DNA of 64,000 nucleotides. Source: Monodelphis domestica. Its lineage: Eukaryota > Chordata > Mammalia > Didelphimorphia > Didelphidae. The notes under the pieces were generated by a model. It made no database searches and was not told where the DNA came from. It worked only from the letters and a program-made list of their open reading frames with translations. Both the position numbers and the translations under genes were made by a program. The DNA lies in assembly GCF_027887165.1 (NCBI RefSeq), contig NC_077235.1, positions 10,163,384 through 10,227,383 of the forward strand, read 5' to 3'. Positions 34,257 through 46,386 of this stretch are shown here, piece by piece; positions within the stretch are counted from its first letter, which is position 1, and every line of letters begins with the position of its first letter.

Positions 34257-35494
34257 TGTCTGTCTCTCCTCAGTCTTTCTCTCATTCCAATTTGGTTTCT
34301 TCCACTCCCCCCTTCTCTCTTCTTCCCTTTCTGTCTCTCTCATCCTTTTTGTCTTTGTCTCTACCTCTCTGTCTATATGTGTCTCTCCATCTCTTTGTCT
34401 TCTCTTCCCCCCTCTGTCTCTTCCCTTTCCTGTTTCTCCCTTTCTATCAGTTTATCCCTCTTTGTCTTTTTTCTCCCCATCTGTCTCTCTCTCTTCCCTC
34501 TATTTCTCTCCCTCCCATTCTGTCTCGCCTATTCCTTCTATTTCTCTCTCTTTCCTCTCTGTGTCTTCCCTCTTTATCTCTGTATCTCCCTCTTTCTCTG
34601 TCTCTTCCTCTGACTTCTGTCTCTTCCTTCCTTTCTGTTTTCCCCCTTTTCTTTTTCCTCCCTCTCTGTCTCACCCTCCTTGTCTGCATTTCTATGTCTC
34701 TGTGTGCCCCTCTTTGTCATTTCCCTCCTTCTCTGTCTCTGTCACTCCTTAGTCTTCCTCTTCCTCCCATTCAGCCTCTCCCAGTCCTTCTGAATTTCTC
34801 TCTCCTTCTCTATCTCTCTCTATCTCTTTCTCTCCCTCTCTCTCTTTATTTATCTATCTCCCCCTCTCTCTCTCTTCTGCTTTTCCCCCTCAAAGTCTTT
34901 TTATTTTGTTTCCCTTTCTCTCTCCCACTCTTTTCTGTCTCTTTTTATTTCTCCCTCATTGTTTCTGTCTATTCCTTTGTTTCTCTTTTTCTCCCTCACA
35001 GTCTATATTTCTGTCTCTTCTCAGTCTTTCTCTCCCTCCAATTTGGCCTCTTTCACTTCCCCCCTCACTTCCTCCCTCCCTCCCTCCCTCCCTCACTCCC
35101 TCCCCTCCCTTTCCCTTTCTGTGTCTCCCATCCTATTTGTCTCTGTCTTTACCTCTCCATCTATATGTGTCTCTCTCCCTGTCTTCTGTTTCCCTCCCAC
35201 TCTTTCTCTCACTGTCTTTCCCTTTCTATTTCTCTCTCAAACTCCATCTGTCCCTCTTTGTCTCTTTCTCATTCTCCCTGACTTTCTCTCCTCTGACTTT
35301 TTCCGGGTCCTGTTCTGTCTTGTCCCCTCCTCTTTTATTTTCTCTTCTTTCCTTGCTATCTTTCCATCCTCTTTGTCTTTCTCGCAACTCTGTTTCTTCC
35401 TCTGTCTTCCATCTTTCCCTCCTTCTCCATCTTTCCCTCTGTGCCTGTGTGTGTCTCTCACTCCCACTTTGCCTCTATCACACACTCTTTCTTT

Positions 35495-35991
35495 TTTTTT
35501 TAAATATATTTTATTTGATCATTTCCAAGCATTATTCGTTAAAGACATAGATCATTTTCTTTTCCTCCCCCCCCCCCCATAGCCGACGCGTAAGTCCACT
35601 GGGCATTAGATGTTTTCTTGATTTGAACCCATTGCTTTGTTGATAGTATTTGCATTAGAGTGTTCATTTAGAGTCTATCCTCTGTCATGTCCCCTCAACC
35701 TCTGTATTCAGGCAGTTGCTTTTCCTCGGTGTTTCCACTCCCATAGTTTATCCTTTGCTTATGAATGGTGTTTTTTTCTCCTGGATCCCTGCAAGTTGTT
35801 CAGGGACATTACACCGCCACTAATGGAGAAGTCCATTACGTTCGATTATACCACAGTGTATTAGTCTCTGTGTACAATGTTCTCCTGGTTCTGCTCCTCT
35901 CGCTCTGCATCACTTCCTGGAGGTTGTTCCAGTCTCCATGGAACTTCTCCACTTTATTATTCCTTTTAGCACAATAGTATTCCATCACCAA
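35495..35991 (-). mobile_element. 5'-truncated antisense L1 with 20-bp target-site duplication
   Basis: 497 bp of L1 3' UTR and the last part of ORF2 in reverse, starting with a poly-T tail copy. CTATCACACACTCTTTCTTT is present at 35475-35494 and 35992-36011, so the insertion point inside the pyrimidine domain is exact. It is close in sequence to the copy at 42310, so it is fairly young. Confidence 0.96.
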
Positions 35992-37936
35992 CTATCACAC
36001 ACTCTTTCTTTATCTCCCTTCTCTCTCTTTATCTGTCTCCACCTCACTCTTCTTCTCTCTCTCTGTCTCTCCCTTTGTCTCTGTCTCTTTCCCATCTCTC
36101 TGTTCATTTTTCCTTCTTCTTCTGTCTCTTCCTCTGTCTGTTTCTCCCTTTCTCCCCCCTTTTCTCTGTCTCTTCTCTGTCTCTCCCTTTCTATTTCTCC
36201 CTCACCATCTCTGTCTTTTCTTTTGTCTCTTTCTGTCCCTCTTAGTCTGTCTCTATCTCTCTTCTGTTTTTCTCCCCCTTCCATTCTGTTTCTCCCACTC
36301 CTCTGTCTTTCTCTTCTTCCCTCTCTGTCTCTGTCTCTCTCTCACTCTTTCTTTAGAGATCTCTTCCTTCTGTCTTTCTTTCCCTCTCGGTTTCTCCCTA
36401 TCACTTGGTCTCTGTCTCTTTCTTTACTTACCCTTGTCTTTTTCTTTGTCTCTTTGTTCATTTTCCCCCTCTCCCTCTGACTCTTCCTCTGTCTGTTTCT
36501 CCCTTTCTTTCCCTATTTTTCTCTCTCGATCTCTCTCCCTTTTTGTCTCTTCTCTTTCTTTTTTTCCCTTTCTCTATCTCTGCCTGCCTCTTTGTCTCTT
36601 CCTCTCTGTGTCTCCTCCTTCATTATCTCTGAATCTCTCTCTCTCTTCCTCCCTCTCTCTGCCGCTGTCTCATTCTCCCTGTCTGTCTCCCTTTCCCTCA
36701 CTCTGTCTCTGTCTCTCCCTCACTATTTCTTCTTCCCTTTGTCTCTGTCTCTCTCTTTTTCTATCTGACTCCCCCTCTCTCCTGTGTTCATCTCCCTCTC
36801 AGTCTCTCCCCTTTTCTGTGTCTCCCCTCTCTGTCTCACCTTTCTACTCTCTCTGTTTCTCTCTTTTTCTCTCACTTTATTTTTCTCCTTCTTTGTTTCT
36901 ATCTCTCCTCAGTCCATATGTCTCTCCTCTGTCTTTCTCCCCTTTCCTCCCTGTCTCTCCCACTGCTTCTCTGTCTCTCCTTCCCACTCTCTCTCTGTTT
37001 CTCTCTTTTTCCCTCTGTCTCTTTTTCTTTCTTTTTCTGTCTGTTTCTCCTCCCTCTGTTTTTGTCGCTTACTCTGCTTCTCCCTTTCTCTTCCTCTGTT
37101 TTTCTCACTTTCTCTCCCTCCCTTTCTGTCTCTTCCTCTTTGTCTCTGTCTTTCCTTTCATCTCTCCCTAACTTTTTGTCTGTCTCTCTGTCTGTTCTCC
37201 CTCTTTATCTTTGTCTTTCCTTCTCTCTTCTCCTCTTTCTCCTTCTCTATCTCTCCCTCCCTCTTTCCCTCTGTCTGTTTCTCCGCCTCTCTTCCTCACT
37301 CTCTTTCTCTCTCACTCTGTCTCTGTATCTCCCTCTCTATCTCTCCCTCATTGTCTCTGTCTGTCCCTGTTTCTCCCCCCACCCCCACCGATTTATACTA
37401 AGCTTTTTCTATTTTTCCTTTCTTTCTCTCTCCCATTCTGTCTTCTTCACTGTCTCTGTCCCTCTCTCTTTGTCTCTTTCCCTCTCCCCACTCTGTTCTC
37501 CCTCCCTCTTTTTCTCACTCCCATTCTCTCTTCGTCTCCCTTATCTCTCCTTCCCCCTGTATCTCTGTCTCTTCCTTTAATTGTCTCTGTGTTTCCCTTT
37601 GTTTCCCTCCTTCTCTTTCTCTTTCTCACCCTCCCAATCCATCTCTGTCTTTCCGTCCCTTTCTTTCTTTCTCCCTCTCTGTCTGTCTCTCTTTGGCTTT
37701 GTCTTGCCTTCTCTCTCTGTCTCTCCCTCATTCTTCATTTCTCCTGCCTTTTCTTTCTGTCATTCTTTCTATCTTTCTTTTCCTCTGTCTCTGTCTCTTT
37801 ATCTCTATTTGTCTCTTCCTCTCTATCTCTGACTCTATCTGTACCTCCCTGTCTCTATCTTTTTCTCTATTTCTTTTTTCCTTTCTGTCTCATTCTCTTC
37901 CTGTTTCTCTCTCCCTCCCTCTCTGTCTTCCCCCTC
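35992..37936 (+). repeat. Polypyrimidine low-complexity domain, segment B2
   Basis: About 1.9 kb continuing segment B1 after the L1. It contains the right copy of the duplicated block (37313-37395) and fades out at ccccctcaaataatttttgg. Confidence 0.95.
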
Positions 37937-38194
37937 AAATAATTTTTGGATTTGTACAGCCTTGCCTCCCTCCTCTTTCCCTCCCCAATCCTTTAATAAG
38001 CCTTCCATTGTCTTAAACTGTGGTGCCCCATTTCTTCATCTCTTAGCCTGCTTTTCATGTAGCAACTTGTGCTTGCACGAAGGCCTCAGTGAGTCCTTAC
38101 ATTTCTTCCATGATATGGCTTTGTGTCAGCTCTTGAGCACTGTACCCCATGGGTGGGTGTAGGGAAAGTGGAGGAAAGGATCAATCTCTAGAAA

Positions 38195-38462
38195 TGCTAG
38201 CTCTTATTTGTCATTAAGCTCCTATTATATGCCAGGCACTGTGCCGAGTGCTTTATAAGTATTATCTCATTTGTTCTCACAGCAACCCTGGGAGAGATAA
38301 AGACTATTATTAACCTTATTTTACAGATGAGGAACCTGAGGCAGGGGTGAAGTGACTTACCCAGGGTCACCTAGCTAGAAGTGACTGAGGCGGTTTTTTG
38401 AATTCTGAGTCCCTGACTTTAGATCTAGTACTCTTTTCAGTGTGCCACCAAGCTGCCCAATG
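38195..38462 (+). mobile_element. MIR element
   Basis: Order of motifs: tattatatgccaggcactgtg, attatctcatttgttctcac, ttttacagatgaggaacctgagg, gtgacttacccagggtcacc, and a gtgccaccaagctgccc end. Nearly full length. Confidence 0.85.
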
Positions 38463-38970
38463 TTTTCAGGAAATAATTTACAAATTTTGAAGTAAATGAG
38501 AACAGATTATTTGACAGTTCTCAAATTGAAGTGGGCTCAGGGGAGGACTTCTTTATTACTCATTCTGGGATTTCTTTTTCCCATCACTGTTGGAGATACT
38601 AACCAGTCTTGAGGATTGTTTCCTCCCTGGGCCTTAGTTTCCTCATGTGAAAAATGGAATTGCCCTATCTGATATTTAATGTCCCTTCCAGCTCTGACCT
38701 TCTCTGACATCCATGTTATTCTCAGATTTCTTAGGAACTGTTCAAATGTCATTCTTGACTGGGACACCCATGGGAGAAGGTGAATTCAACTTTTCTCCAG
38801 GTGGAATTCTTTATCTGAAAGAGCTAAAGGCCACCCCATGGAATTCTGGAATTGCCTCCTATTGGGAGTCCCTGATGCCTACCCTTGGGTTCATTTCTGA
38901 TGACTTGCTTCAGTAGTCATCCCTTGAGTCAGTTCCTTGTTTGCTCTTTGCTCTATGGGCACAGGTGAAA

Positions 38971-38971
<1 letters not shown>

Positions 38972-39021
<50 letters not shown>
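38972..39021 (+). repeat. (TG)25 microsatellite
   Basis: 50 bp of uninterrupted tg. Z-DNA-prone and probably polymorphic. Confidence 0.98.
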
Positions 39022-39023
<2 letters not shown>

Positions 39024-39180
39024 CTGGTTGGATAAGACAGTTATAAAGCAAAAAGAGGGGAAAACCATTTATTTGTCTCATTTTTGATTAGAAAGTGATG
39101 GGATAATGAGCAGTCAAGTAAATACCACTGTGCTCGGGTGGTTGTAGCTTTTGAAGATGAATCTGTGGTTCTCTGCACAG

Positions 39181-39256
39181 GCTAAAAGAGCTCACGGAGA
39201 CCAGACAGCCCTTTCAGCAGTGTTACAGACACCAGGATGTTCCACTCTCCCCACAG
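39181..39256 (+). CDS. Candidate exon B of an unidentified gene
   Basis: Acceptor tctctgcacag and donor cacag|gtagca; 76 nt. In phase 0 it reads AKRAHGDQTALSAVLQTPGC and onwards without a stop, leaving one base that pairs with the two-base start of the segment at 46387 to make a GAC codon. A second frame is also open, so coding status rests on phase agreement with its neighbours. I do not recognise the family. Confidence 0.35.
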
Positions 39257-39596
39257 GTAGCATACCTAAAACTCAGAGAGCTGATCTTTTTGCCTGGGAC
39301 CTTGTCAAATAGAGGTTTTCTTGGTGATGTGGCAAAATTATTATTTTTCAAATTTGTTTTATTGACGCCTTCTCACCTTTTACATCACAATCATTTCTGG
39401 ATCTATCCCTGAAATCCAACCAGCTGTTATGTTCTGTGCACATATTTGCCTTTATCTCTGAAGAAAGAAGAGCTGCTGATCCATTGTTGCATCTCTTGCT
39501 CTGTGGCGGAGATGGAATGCTGTAGTTATATACCCTTTGCTTTCTTTACCTAGTTTTGACAATTAGAAAACATAAGGTAGATGAAGTCTCTGAAGG

Positions 39597-39765
39597 CAGC
39601 AGCTAGGTGGCTCAGTGACAGAGATGGGAGGTAGGTCCTAGGTTCAAATTTGGCCTCAGATACTTCCTAGCTGTGTGACCCTGGGCAAGTCACTTGATCC
39701 TCATTACCTAGCCCTTAATACTGTTCGGCCTTCAAGACAAGGTAAAAGTTTAAGAAAAGAGATAA
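39597..39765 (+). mobile_element. SINE (ggcagctaggtg family), slightly shortened
   Basis: ggcagcagctaggtggctcag, gtgtgaccctgggcaagtca and a degraded 3' end (gttcggccttcaagacaagg). The middle lacks a few bases compared with full copies. Confidence 0.88.
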
Positions 39766-39894
39766 GAGTATCAGAAGATAACATATAATAAACTACAGTA
39801 AAACAAGGGAACCATTTTTATCACTCAGCCCTGATTGTTAGTGAGGAGGAAAATTTAATCTAATTGTCTCTTCTATTTTCCCTATTATAATAGC

Positions 39895-40100
39895 AATAGC
39901 ATTTACAAATACCTCATTTTATCCTCACAACAAACCTGGGAAGTAGATGCATTTTGACAGATGAGGAAAGTGAGGCAGACATAGGTTAAGTAACTTGCCC
40001 ACAGTCACATTGCTATAAGCATCTGAAGCTGGATTTGCATTCTGGATGTCCTGATTCCATGTTCTGTGCTCTATCTACTGTGGTGCCCCCTAGCTACCTC
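39895..40100 (+). mobile_element. MIR element
   Basis: catttacaaatacctcattt, ttttgacagatgaggaaagtg, taacttgcccacagtcacat, and an end reading ctctatctactgtggtgcc. Sense orientation. Confidence 0.75.
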
Positions 40101-40109
40101 TATTCCTCA

Positions 40110-40275
40110 GAGCAGCAGCTCTCTAAAGTTCGGGCTCGGGACTCATTTATTTATACTCTTAAAAATTATTGAGGAACAGCTGCCCTCACCAAGAGCTTTT
40201 TGTTAATAGGTTATAGCTATTTATATTTACTATGGCAGGCATTCAGTGCCTCAATATTGCTATGAGAATTATTTT
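40110..40275 (+). repeat. Old mammalian interspersed repeat
   Basis: tactcttaaaaattattgagg followed by a diverged gagctttttgttaataggtt and atttatatttactatgg is wording I associate with an ancient mammal-wide repeat. I cannot name the family with certainty. Confidence 0.4.
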
Positions 40276-41555
40276 GACCCTGCCGGCCAAAATGATTGGT
40301 TGGAAGTTGAGAATGAGGGGCTAACAACAGCCCCCCTCCTTACCTCCTGCCATGAAGAAAAGTTGGTTTGAGTGTACACACAAGGTTTTTAAAAGTGAAT
40401 GGGCCAGGCTTCCTTGCATTCAAAATCAGACATCATTGGAGGAGAGCTTGGTGACCCTAGACCAGACTCCCTAGTGTCTACCCCCATCCCTGAAAGTAGC
40501 AGAACAGAGGTGGATTTAACTCATTGCAGGCCAGTTGAGTTCGTGAACTAAACTCAAAGACTACAGCATGTCTTAGGCAGTTACAGTACAAAGTCAATTA
40601 AGTGTAAATAGGATCAGCAAAAAAAATGATGCAGAATCCATTTGAATCTTCTTAGGGGGGTCTCCCAGGGCCCGTTTAAAAATTGTGGCTGTCAAGTTTA
40701 GTATATGGACAGAGGCTGGTGAGAGCTCAGTAAGTCCTTGTTGAAGGTCTGAATCAGTGACCCAGTGATTCATTTTGTTTCTTTCATGGCACGTGGGCAG
40801 CAAGGTCATGGTCTGAAGATCTTTACTAGATCTTTACATTTCTATAAAACCCCACCAGTGCTCATGTCCTCATTGCCATACTGAAAGTTCCCTAGAGATG
40901 ACTTCCTCTCAACCAGTCTTCTTCATTGTGGCCCTTCTTTTCCCTTCGGCTGCACTTGATGTCACCGTGCCATCGGCTTGGAATACTCTCGTTGACTTCT
41001 GTCCAATTGGGGTTTTCCTGCTGGAGTGCTTGGCCCCTGCCATGATACTTATTCTCCAGAGTTGGCCTTGGGCTTCCTCTTGTTCTTCTCACCGTAAACT
41101 CACTTGGTCTGGGAGCTAGCTCATCTGCTTGCCGACATCAAGGATTACTCAGAAGGAGAAAGCAGTGACAATGACAACTACCCAATCTTTCCTTAGTCCT
41201 AAACTCCACTTTTCTTTGTTTGGGTTCCAACATACAAAATGTCACACAGCAGTGTTAAACTCAAATAGAAACAGATGTCTGCCGATCACATACTGACTCA
41301 GATGACCACAAATTAACATTATCTAGGATGGAGTCTTATTTATTTTCTTAAACATTTCCCAAGTCCATTTTAATTTGGTGCAGGTCTGTGAACTTTGAGG
41401 TCACCTCTGCTGCTGTAGATTTGGAGTGCAGCATGACCAGGGGCAAGCAGATAGAGGATCCTAAATTGAGGTCTAGAAGGCTCCTTTACAGGGCAGGGAC
41501 CTGAGGCCCAGTGAGTTTAAGTGACTAGACTATGGCTACTCAGGGAATAATAATA
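40276..41555. other. No recognised feature
   Basis: About 1.3 kb with no clear transposon or exon. Frames at about 40890-41120 on both strands look codon-like in places but contain stops in each candidate phase, and no splice sites frame them. Confidence 0.45.
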
Positions 41556-41559
41556 GTAG

Positions 41560-41785
41560 CAGCTAACTTTTATATAGCCCTTTATGGTTTCATTGAGCCA
41601 TACATACAGTAATTCTCTGAAATAGTGCTATTGGCACTGGCATTTTACAAATGAGGTAACAGACTCAGAGAGGCTCAGTAATGTACCCATGGTCTTGCAA
41701 GTAGTGAGAGAGAATGGATTGGAATCCAAGTTCTTTTGCCTTGGGACCCAATACTCTTCCCCACTGTGCCATATTACTTTTGAGT
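41560..41785 (+). mobile_element. MIR element
   Basis: gcagctaacttttatatagccc, the cattttacaaatgaggtaacag core, ccatggtcttgcaagtagtg and a ccccactgtgcc end. Confidence 0.75.
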
Positions 41786-41814
41786 CTCAGTTTCCTATTT
41801 ATATGATAGGGATA

Positions 41815-42060
41815 CGGTTGTTGTTCAGTCATTCTGTCACGTCGTACTCTTTGTCACTCCCTGGACCATTGGTATCCATGACATTTTCTTGGCAGGGATA
41901 CTGGAATGATTTGTCATTTCCTACTGCAGTGGATCCTTTTACTGTCGACTTGCTTGATATCATACAACTAGGAAGTGTCCCAGACAGGATTTGAACTTAG
42001 GTCTTCCTGACATTAGGCCCAGGGCTTGCAACACTGAGCCTCAGCTGTCTCTTACAGTAG
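41815..42060 (-). mobile_element. Reverse SINE (gacacgact-tail family)
   Basis: Starts ggttgttgttcagtcattct, then cttggcagggatactggaatg, and ends with the complement of the head (aacttaggtcttcctgac, gagcctcagctgtct). Full length. Confidence 0.85.
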
Positions 42061-42309
42061 GCCTAAGCATACTCACAGTGCTTGTTTCTCAGGGTTGTTG
42101 TGAAGATCAAATGAGATAGCATGGAAAGTCCTGGCCAGCCTTAACACCCTGTGGGAATGGTGGTCCCCCTTGTTATCACTGTTATCATTGTCTAGTTGTG
42201 AAAGAACATCACCATTTGAATGGCCTTGCAATATCCACAATTAAACATGTGGACCACTAACTTCTGGATTTCTCTGATAATGACAATCAGGACATTTTGA
42301 TGACATCTT

Positions 42310-44083
42310 TTTTTTTTAATTTTATTTGATCATTTCCAAGCATTATTCATTAAAGACAAAGATCATTTTCTTTTCCTCCCCCCCCACCCCCCGTAGCCAA
42401 CGCATGATTCCACTGGGTGTCACATGTGTTCTTGATTCGAACTCGTTGCCATGTTGTTAATATTTGCATTAGAGTGTTCGTTTAGAGTCTCTCCTCTGTC
42501 ATGTCCCCTCAACCGCTGTAGTCAGGCAGTTGCTTTTCCTCAGTGTTTCTACTCCCACAGTTTGTCCTTTGCTTATGGATAGTGTTTTTTCTCCTAGATC
42601 CCTGCAGATTGTTCAGGGACATTACACCACTACTAACGGAGAAGTCCATTACATTCGATTGTGCCACAGTGTGTCAGTCTCTGTGTACAATGTTCTCCTG
42701 GTTCTGCTCCTCTCACTCTGCATCACTTCCTGGAGGTCGTTCCAGTCTCCATGGGATTCCTCCACTTTATTATTCCTTTTTGCACAATAATATTCCATCA
42801 CCAACATATACCACAATTTGTTCAGCCATTCCCCAATTGATGGGCATCCCCTCGTTTTCCAATTTTTGGCCACCACAAAGAGCGCAGCTATGAATATTTT
42901 TGTACAAGTCTTTTTGTCCATTATCTCTTTGGGGTACAGACCCAGCAGTGCTATGGCTGGATCAAAGGGTAGACATTCTTTTATCGCCCTTTGTTCATAG
43001 TTCCAAATTGCCCTCCAGAATGGTTGGATCAGTTCACAACTCCACCAGCAATGCATTAATGTCCCTACTTTGCCACATCCCCTCCAGCATTCATTACTTT
43101 CCTTTGCTGTTATGTTAGCCAATCTGCTAGGTGTGAGGTGATACCTCAGAGTTGTTTTGATTTGCATCTCTCTGATTATAAGAGATTTAGAACACTTCTT
43201 CATGTGCTTATTAATAGTTTTGATTTCTTTATCTGAAAACTGCCTATCCATGTACCTTGCCCATTTATCAATTGGGTAATGGCTTGATTTTTTTGTACAA
43301 TTGATTTAGCTCTTTATAAATTTGAGTAATTAAACCTTTGTCAGAGGTTTTTAATGAAGATTTTTTCCCAATTTGTTGTTTTCCTTCTGATTTTAGTTAC
43401 ATTGGTTTTGTTTGTACAAAAGCTTTTTAATTTGATGTAGTTGAAATTATTTATTTTACATTTTGTGATTCTTTCTATGTCTTGCTTGGTTTTAAAGTCT
43501 TTCCCCTCCCAAAGGTCTGACATGTATACTATTCTGTGTTTACCCAATTTACTTATGGTTTCCTTCTTTATGTTTAAGTCATTCACCCATTTTGAATTTA
43601 TCTTGGTGTAGGGTGTGAGGTGTTGATCAATTCCTAATCTCTCCCACACTGTCTTCCAATTTTCCCAGCAATTTTTATCGAATAGTGGATTTTTGTCCCC
43701 AAAGCTGGGATCTTTGGGTTTATCGTATACTGTCTTGCTGAGGTTGCTTGCCCCCAGTCTATTCCACTGATCCTCCTTTCTGTCTCTTAGCCAGTACCAA
43801 ATTGTTTTGATGACTGCTGCTTTGTAATATAGTTTGAGGTCTGGGACTGCAAGACCCCCCTCATTTGTGTTTTTTTTTTCATTATTTCCCTGGATATCCT
43901 TGATCCTTTGTGCTTCCAAATGAACTTTGTTATGTTTTTTTCTAAATCAGTGAAGAAGTATTTTGGTATTTCCATGGGTATGGCACTAAATAGATAAATA
44001 AGTTTGGGTAGGATGGTCATTTTTATTATATTGGCTCGTCCTATCCATGAGCAGTTAATGTTTTTCCAATTGCTCAAGTCTAG
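42310..44083 (-). mobile_element. 5'-truncated antisense L1, 1.77 kb, with 15-bp target-site duplication
   Basis: TTTTGATGACATCTT flanks it at 42295-42309 and 44084-44098. On the minus strand it carries ORF2 C-terminal DNA: frames at 44083-43787 and 43919-43341 (separate phases) and an intact last 200 codons at 43251-42649 with the CWRGCGKVG...HCWWSC motif. The 3' UTR and poly-T follow at the left edge. It is among the youngest copies in the window by frame preservation. Confidence 0.97.
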
Positions 44084-44099
44084 TTTTGATGACATCTTA

Positions 44100-44300
44100 A
44101 AGTCTGTGAAGCACTCATGTCGCTATTTTCATTTGAACTTCTGAACAGCATGCTGGGTAGGGGCTGTAGATCTTACTATGCCCATTTTACCGAGGAAGCA
44201 AACTGAGACTTGGACAATGTGACTTGCTTAGGCTGGCTTTGAATACAGGTCTTCTTTACTTCAAGTCTAGCTTCCAGTCTACCATGCTAGGCCACCAGAG
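44100..44300 (+). mobile_element. MIR element
   Basis: The cccattttaccgaggaagcaaactgag core, gtgacttgcttaggctggc, and an end reading ccagtctaccatgctaggcc. It is the continuation of host DNA split by the L1 at 42310. Confidence 0.6.
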
Positions 44301-44956
44301 CATTTGGTGCAGCACTATCCAGAATCTCCAGTCCATACCATTGACCAGATACCCAGTTGGCCATCTCCTTTGGCAGGGCGCTAGTCCAGAATCTAATTAG
44401 CTGTCATCTAGGCTGGGACTAAGCAACTGGCCTCAGAGATTTCTCGACGGCCCTTGGCTACTTAGTTCATTTATTAGATGAGTGGGTGCTTTTGAACATG
44501 TCTGGAGTCTCACTATGGCACTGCTCCCTGTAAATGCCTCTTGAAAATCTTTATTTTTAAAGAGCTGCGGAAATGGGGCTTTTCCCCTTCCCATGAACAT
44601 CTCCTTCCATCTGTTTGGGAAAGTGGTGAGGGTGGTAGCTATCATCAGCAAACAACACCCAGTACAGAAGTATGAAGCTGGCCTTGTTGTCTCCAGGTAA
44701 ACCATCTGGAGAGGCTGATGTTGCTTTGCATGGCTGGTTGGCCAATGGTTGATTAAGTTCACACGGAATTAAAAGTAAGTACATTTGATATTCATGCAAG
44801 AGACAGATTAGCTGAGGAATGGATATTGCTCAGATTGGAATAGACAGCCCGTCTAGTTACCCTACAATAGAGGTATCTTGAACAGGTCCTGCTGATGGGG
44901 AACAAACTGGCTTTGGAACTGGATTGTTGTAAAGAATGGGCTGGATTGCAGCTAGA
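44301..44956. other. No recognised feature
   Basis: About 650 bp without repeat or exon signals I can support. Confidence 0.45.
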
Positions 44957-44972
44957 AAACTGCACATTTTCT

Positions 44973-45229
44973 TTTCTTTTCTTTAAATCCCATACCTTCT
45001 GTCTTATTTTTATTATTTTTATTAATTTTTAAATAAACCCTTACCTTCTGTCTTAGAGTCAATCCTGTGTATCAGTTCCAAGGCAGAAGAGCGGTAAGGG
45101 CTAAGCAATGGGGGTAAAGTGACTTGCTCAGGGTCACATAGCTGGGAAGTGTCTGAGGTCAGATCTGATACCAGGACCTCCCATCTCTACGCCTGGCTCT
45201 CCATCCACTGAGCAACACAGCTGCCCCAT
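44973..45229 (-). mobile_element. Reverse SINE with target-site duplication
   Basis: Reverse ggcagctaggtg-family SINE (cccttaccttctgtcttagag through gcaacacagctgcccc). Flanked by aaaactgcacattttc (44957-44972) and aaaactacacattttc (45230-45245). An extra A/T-rich piece and a second ccataccttctgtctta at the left suggest tail expansion or a small nested duplication. Confidence 0.85.
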
Positions 45230-45744
45230 AAAACTACACATTTTCAAAGATCTCAGGTTGCTCCTTGAAAGAAAAACTTTTTTTTTCTTCTTTAACATCA
45301 GTATTGTCCTGGTGATGCCATCTGGCTGTGTCCCCCAGAACATCACATTCATGAGGACTCAAAATTGCAGGTGCCTCGAAGGCCAGTGGAGATACGTGTA
45401 AGCCAGTCACAGCTTGTTATTGTACACAATGAGAGGCCCAAAAGAGATTGTATGGGAAATGTATGATTGGAAAAAGAAATGGGCTAGACATGGCATCAGA
45501 GTTAAGGATATCACATGGGCAGCTCAGATACTATATTCTCTGGTATCCAGGAATTTGGGGGGGATAGATTTTTAGTGGTATCTTTTGTTTTTCTATTGCT
45601 CAGATTTCTCCCTATGTCCCTTCTCCTCCCTCCCTGCCATGTTCTTTAACAGAATTTAAAAAAAAAGAGGAATAAGAGAAAAAAACCTCCACAAAATCAA
45701 TGAACATGGTTCACTTAGATCGTCGCCATAATTTCTCCCCCTCT

Positions 45745-45935
45745 TTAAATCCATACCTTCCATTTTAGAGTCAATACTGTGTATTGGTTCCAAGGCAGAA
45801 GAGTGGTGAGGGCTAGACAATGGCGGTCAAGTGACTTGCCCAGGGTCACCCAGCTGGGAAGTGACTGACGCCAGATTGGAACCCAGAATCTCCCTTCTCC
45901 AGGCCTGACTCACTGAGCCATGTAGCTGCCCTTAT
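45745..45935 (-). mobile_element. Reverse SINE (ggcagctaggtg family)
   Basis: From ccataccttccattttagag to gccatgtagctgccc. Short flanking match tcgccata on both sides (about 45723 and 45937). Confidence 0.85.
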
Positions 45936-46386
45936 CGCCATACTTTTAAAAATGAAATTGTATTGAAAGCGTATATATCCTGTCTTCCTACAATGACTAG
46001 TGCCATAATGAATCATGGACACCTAGCAATAAAGAAATTGAAACTCACAGCCTTACGGATGCTTTTAAGATTGTTGGAATCATCTTGCTGTAACTCAGCC
46101 CGTCAGTGCATTGAACGATAGTCCATCCATCACCAGATTACATTTGGTTCCCTTGTACACTGCTAGAAACCCAGCAGCCTGGAGTTTGGGTAAACCAAGA
46201 ACTAACCCCAAACTGCCAAGGCTCAGAGGCTTCTCAGAACACGCTTCCTGTACTTGACTGTTAATGGATTTCTGCCCCTCCGGGTTTGTTCGGACACCTC
46301 AGGAATGGGCATCCTCTTTCCCATAAAGGAGAAGAGAGCTCATAATTCTGTGTGCTAGAATTGACCTTTCTCTTGCACTGCTGCAG

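Larger units (their letters stand above)
30128..35494 (+). repeat. Polypyrimidine low-complexity domain, segment B1
   Basis: About 5.4 kb with the same vocabulary and strand bias as segment A. It resumes directly at the 5' end of the truncated L1. It includes a nearly pure (TC)n block at about 31300-31414 and a 105-bp tandem repeat at 33441-33780. The 870-codon plus frame across 30180-32792 is an artefact of the missing A and G (few stop codons can form). Confidence 0.95.

Noticed and set aside
40890-41120. Possible processed pseudogene on the minus strand
   Set aside because: Lys/Arg-rich text on the minus strand looked protein-like, but each phase has stops, no poly(A) trace was evident and I could not identify a parent gene.
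42649-43251. 200-codon intact minus frame as a host gene
   Set aside because: It is the LINE-1 ORF2 C-terminus, nearly identical to frames at 195-797 and 8805-9375 and flanked by L1 3' UTR.
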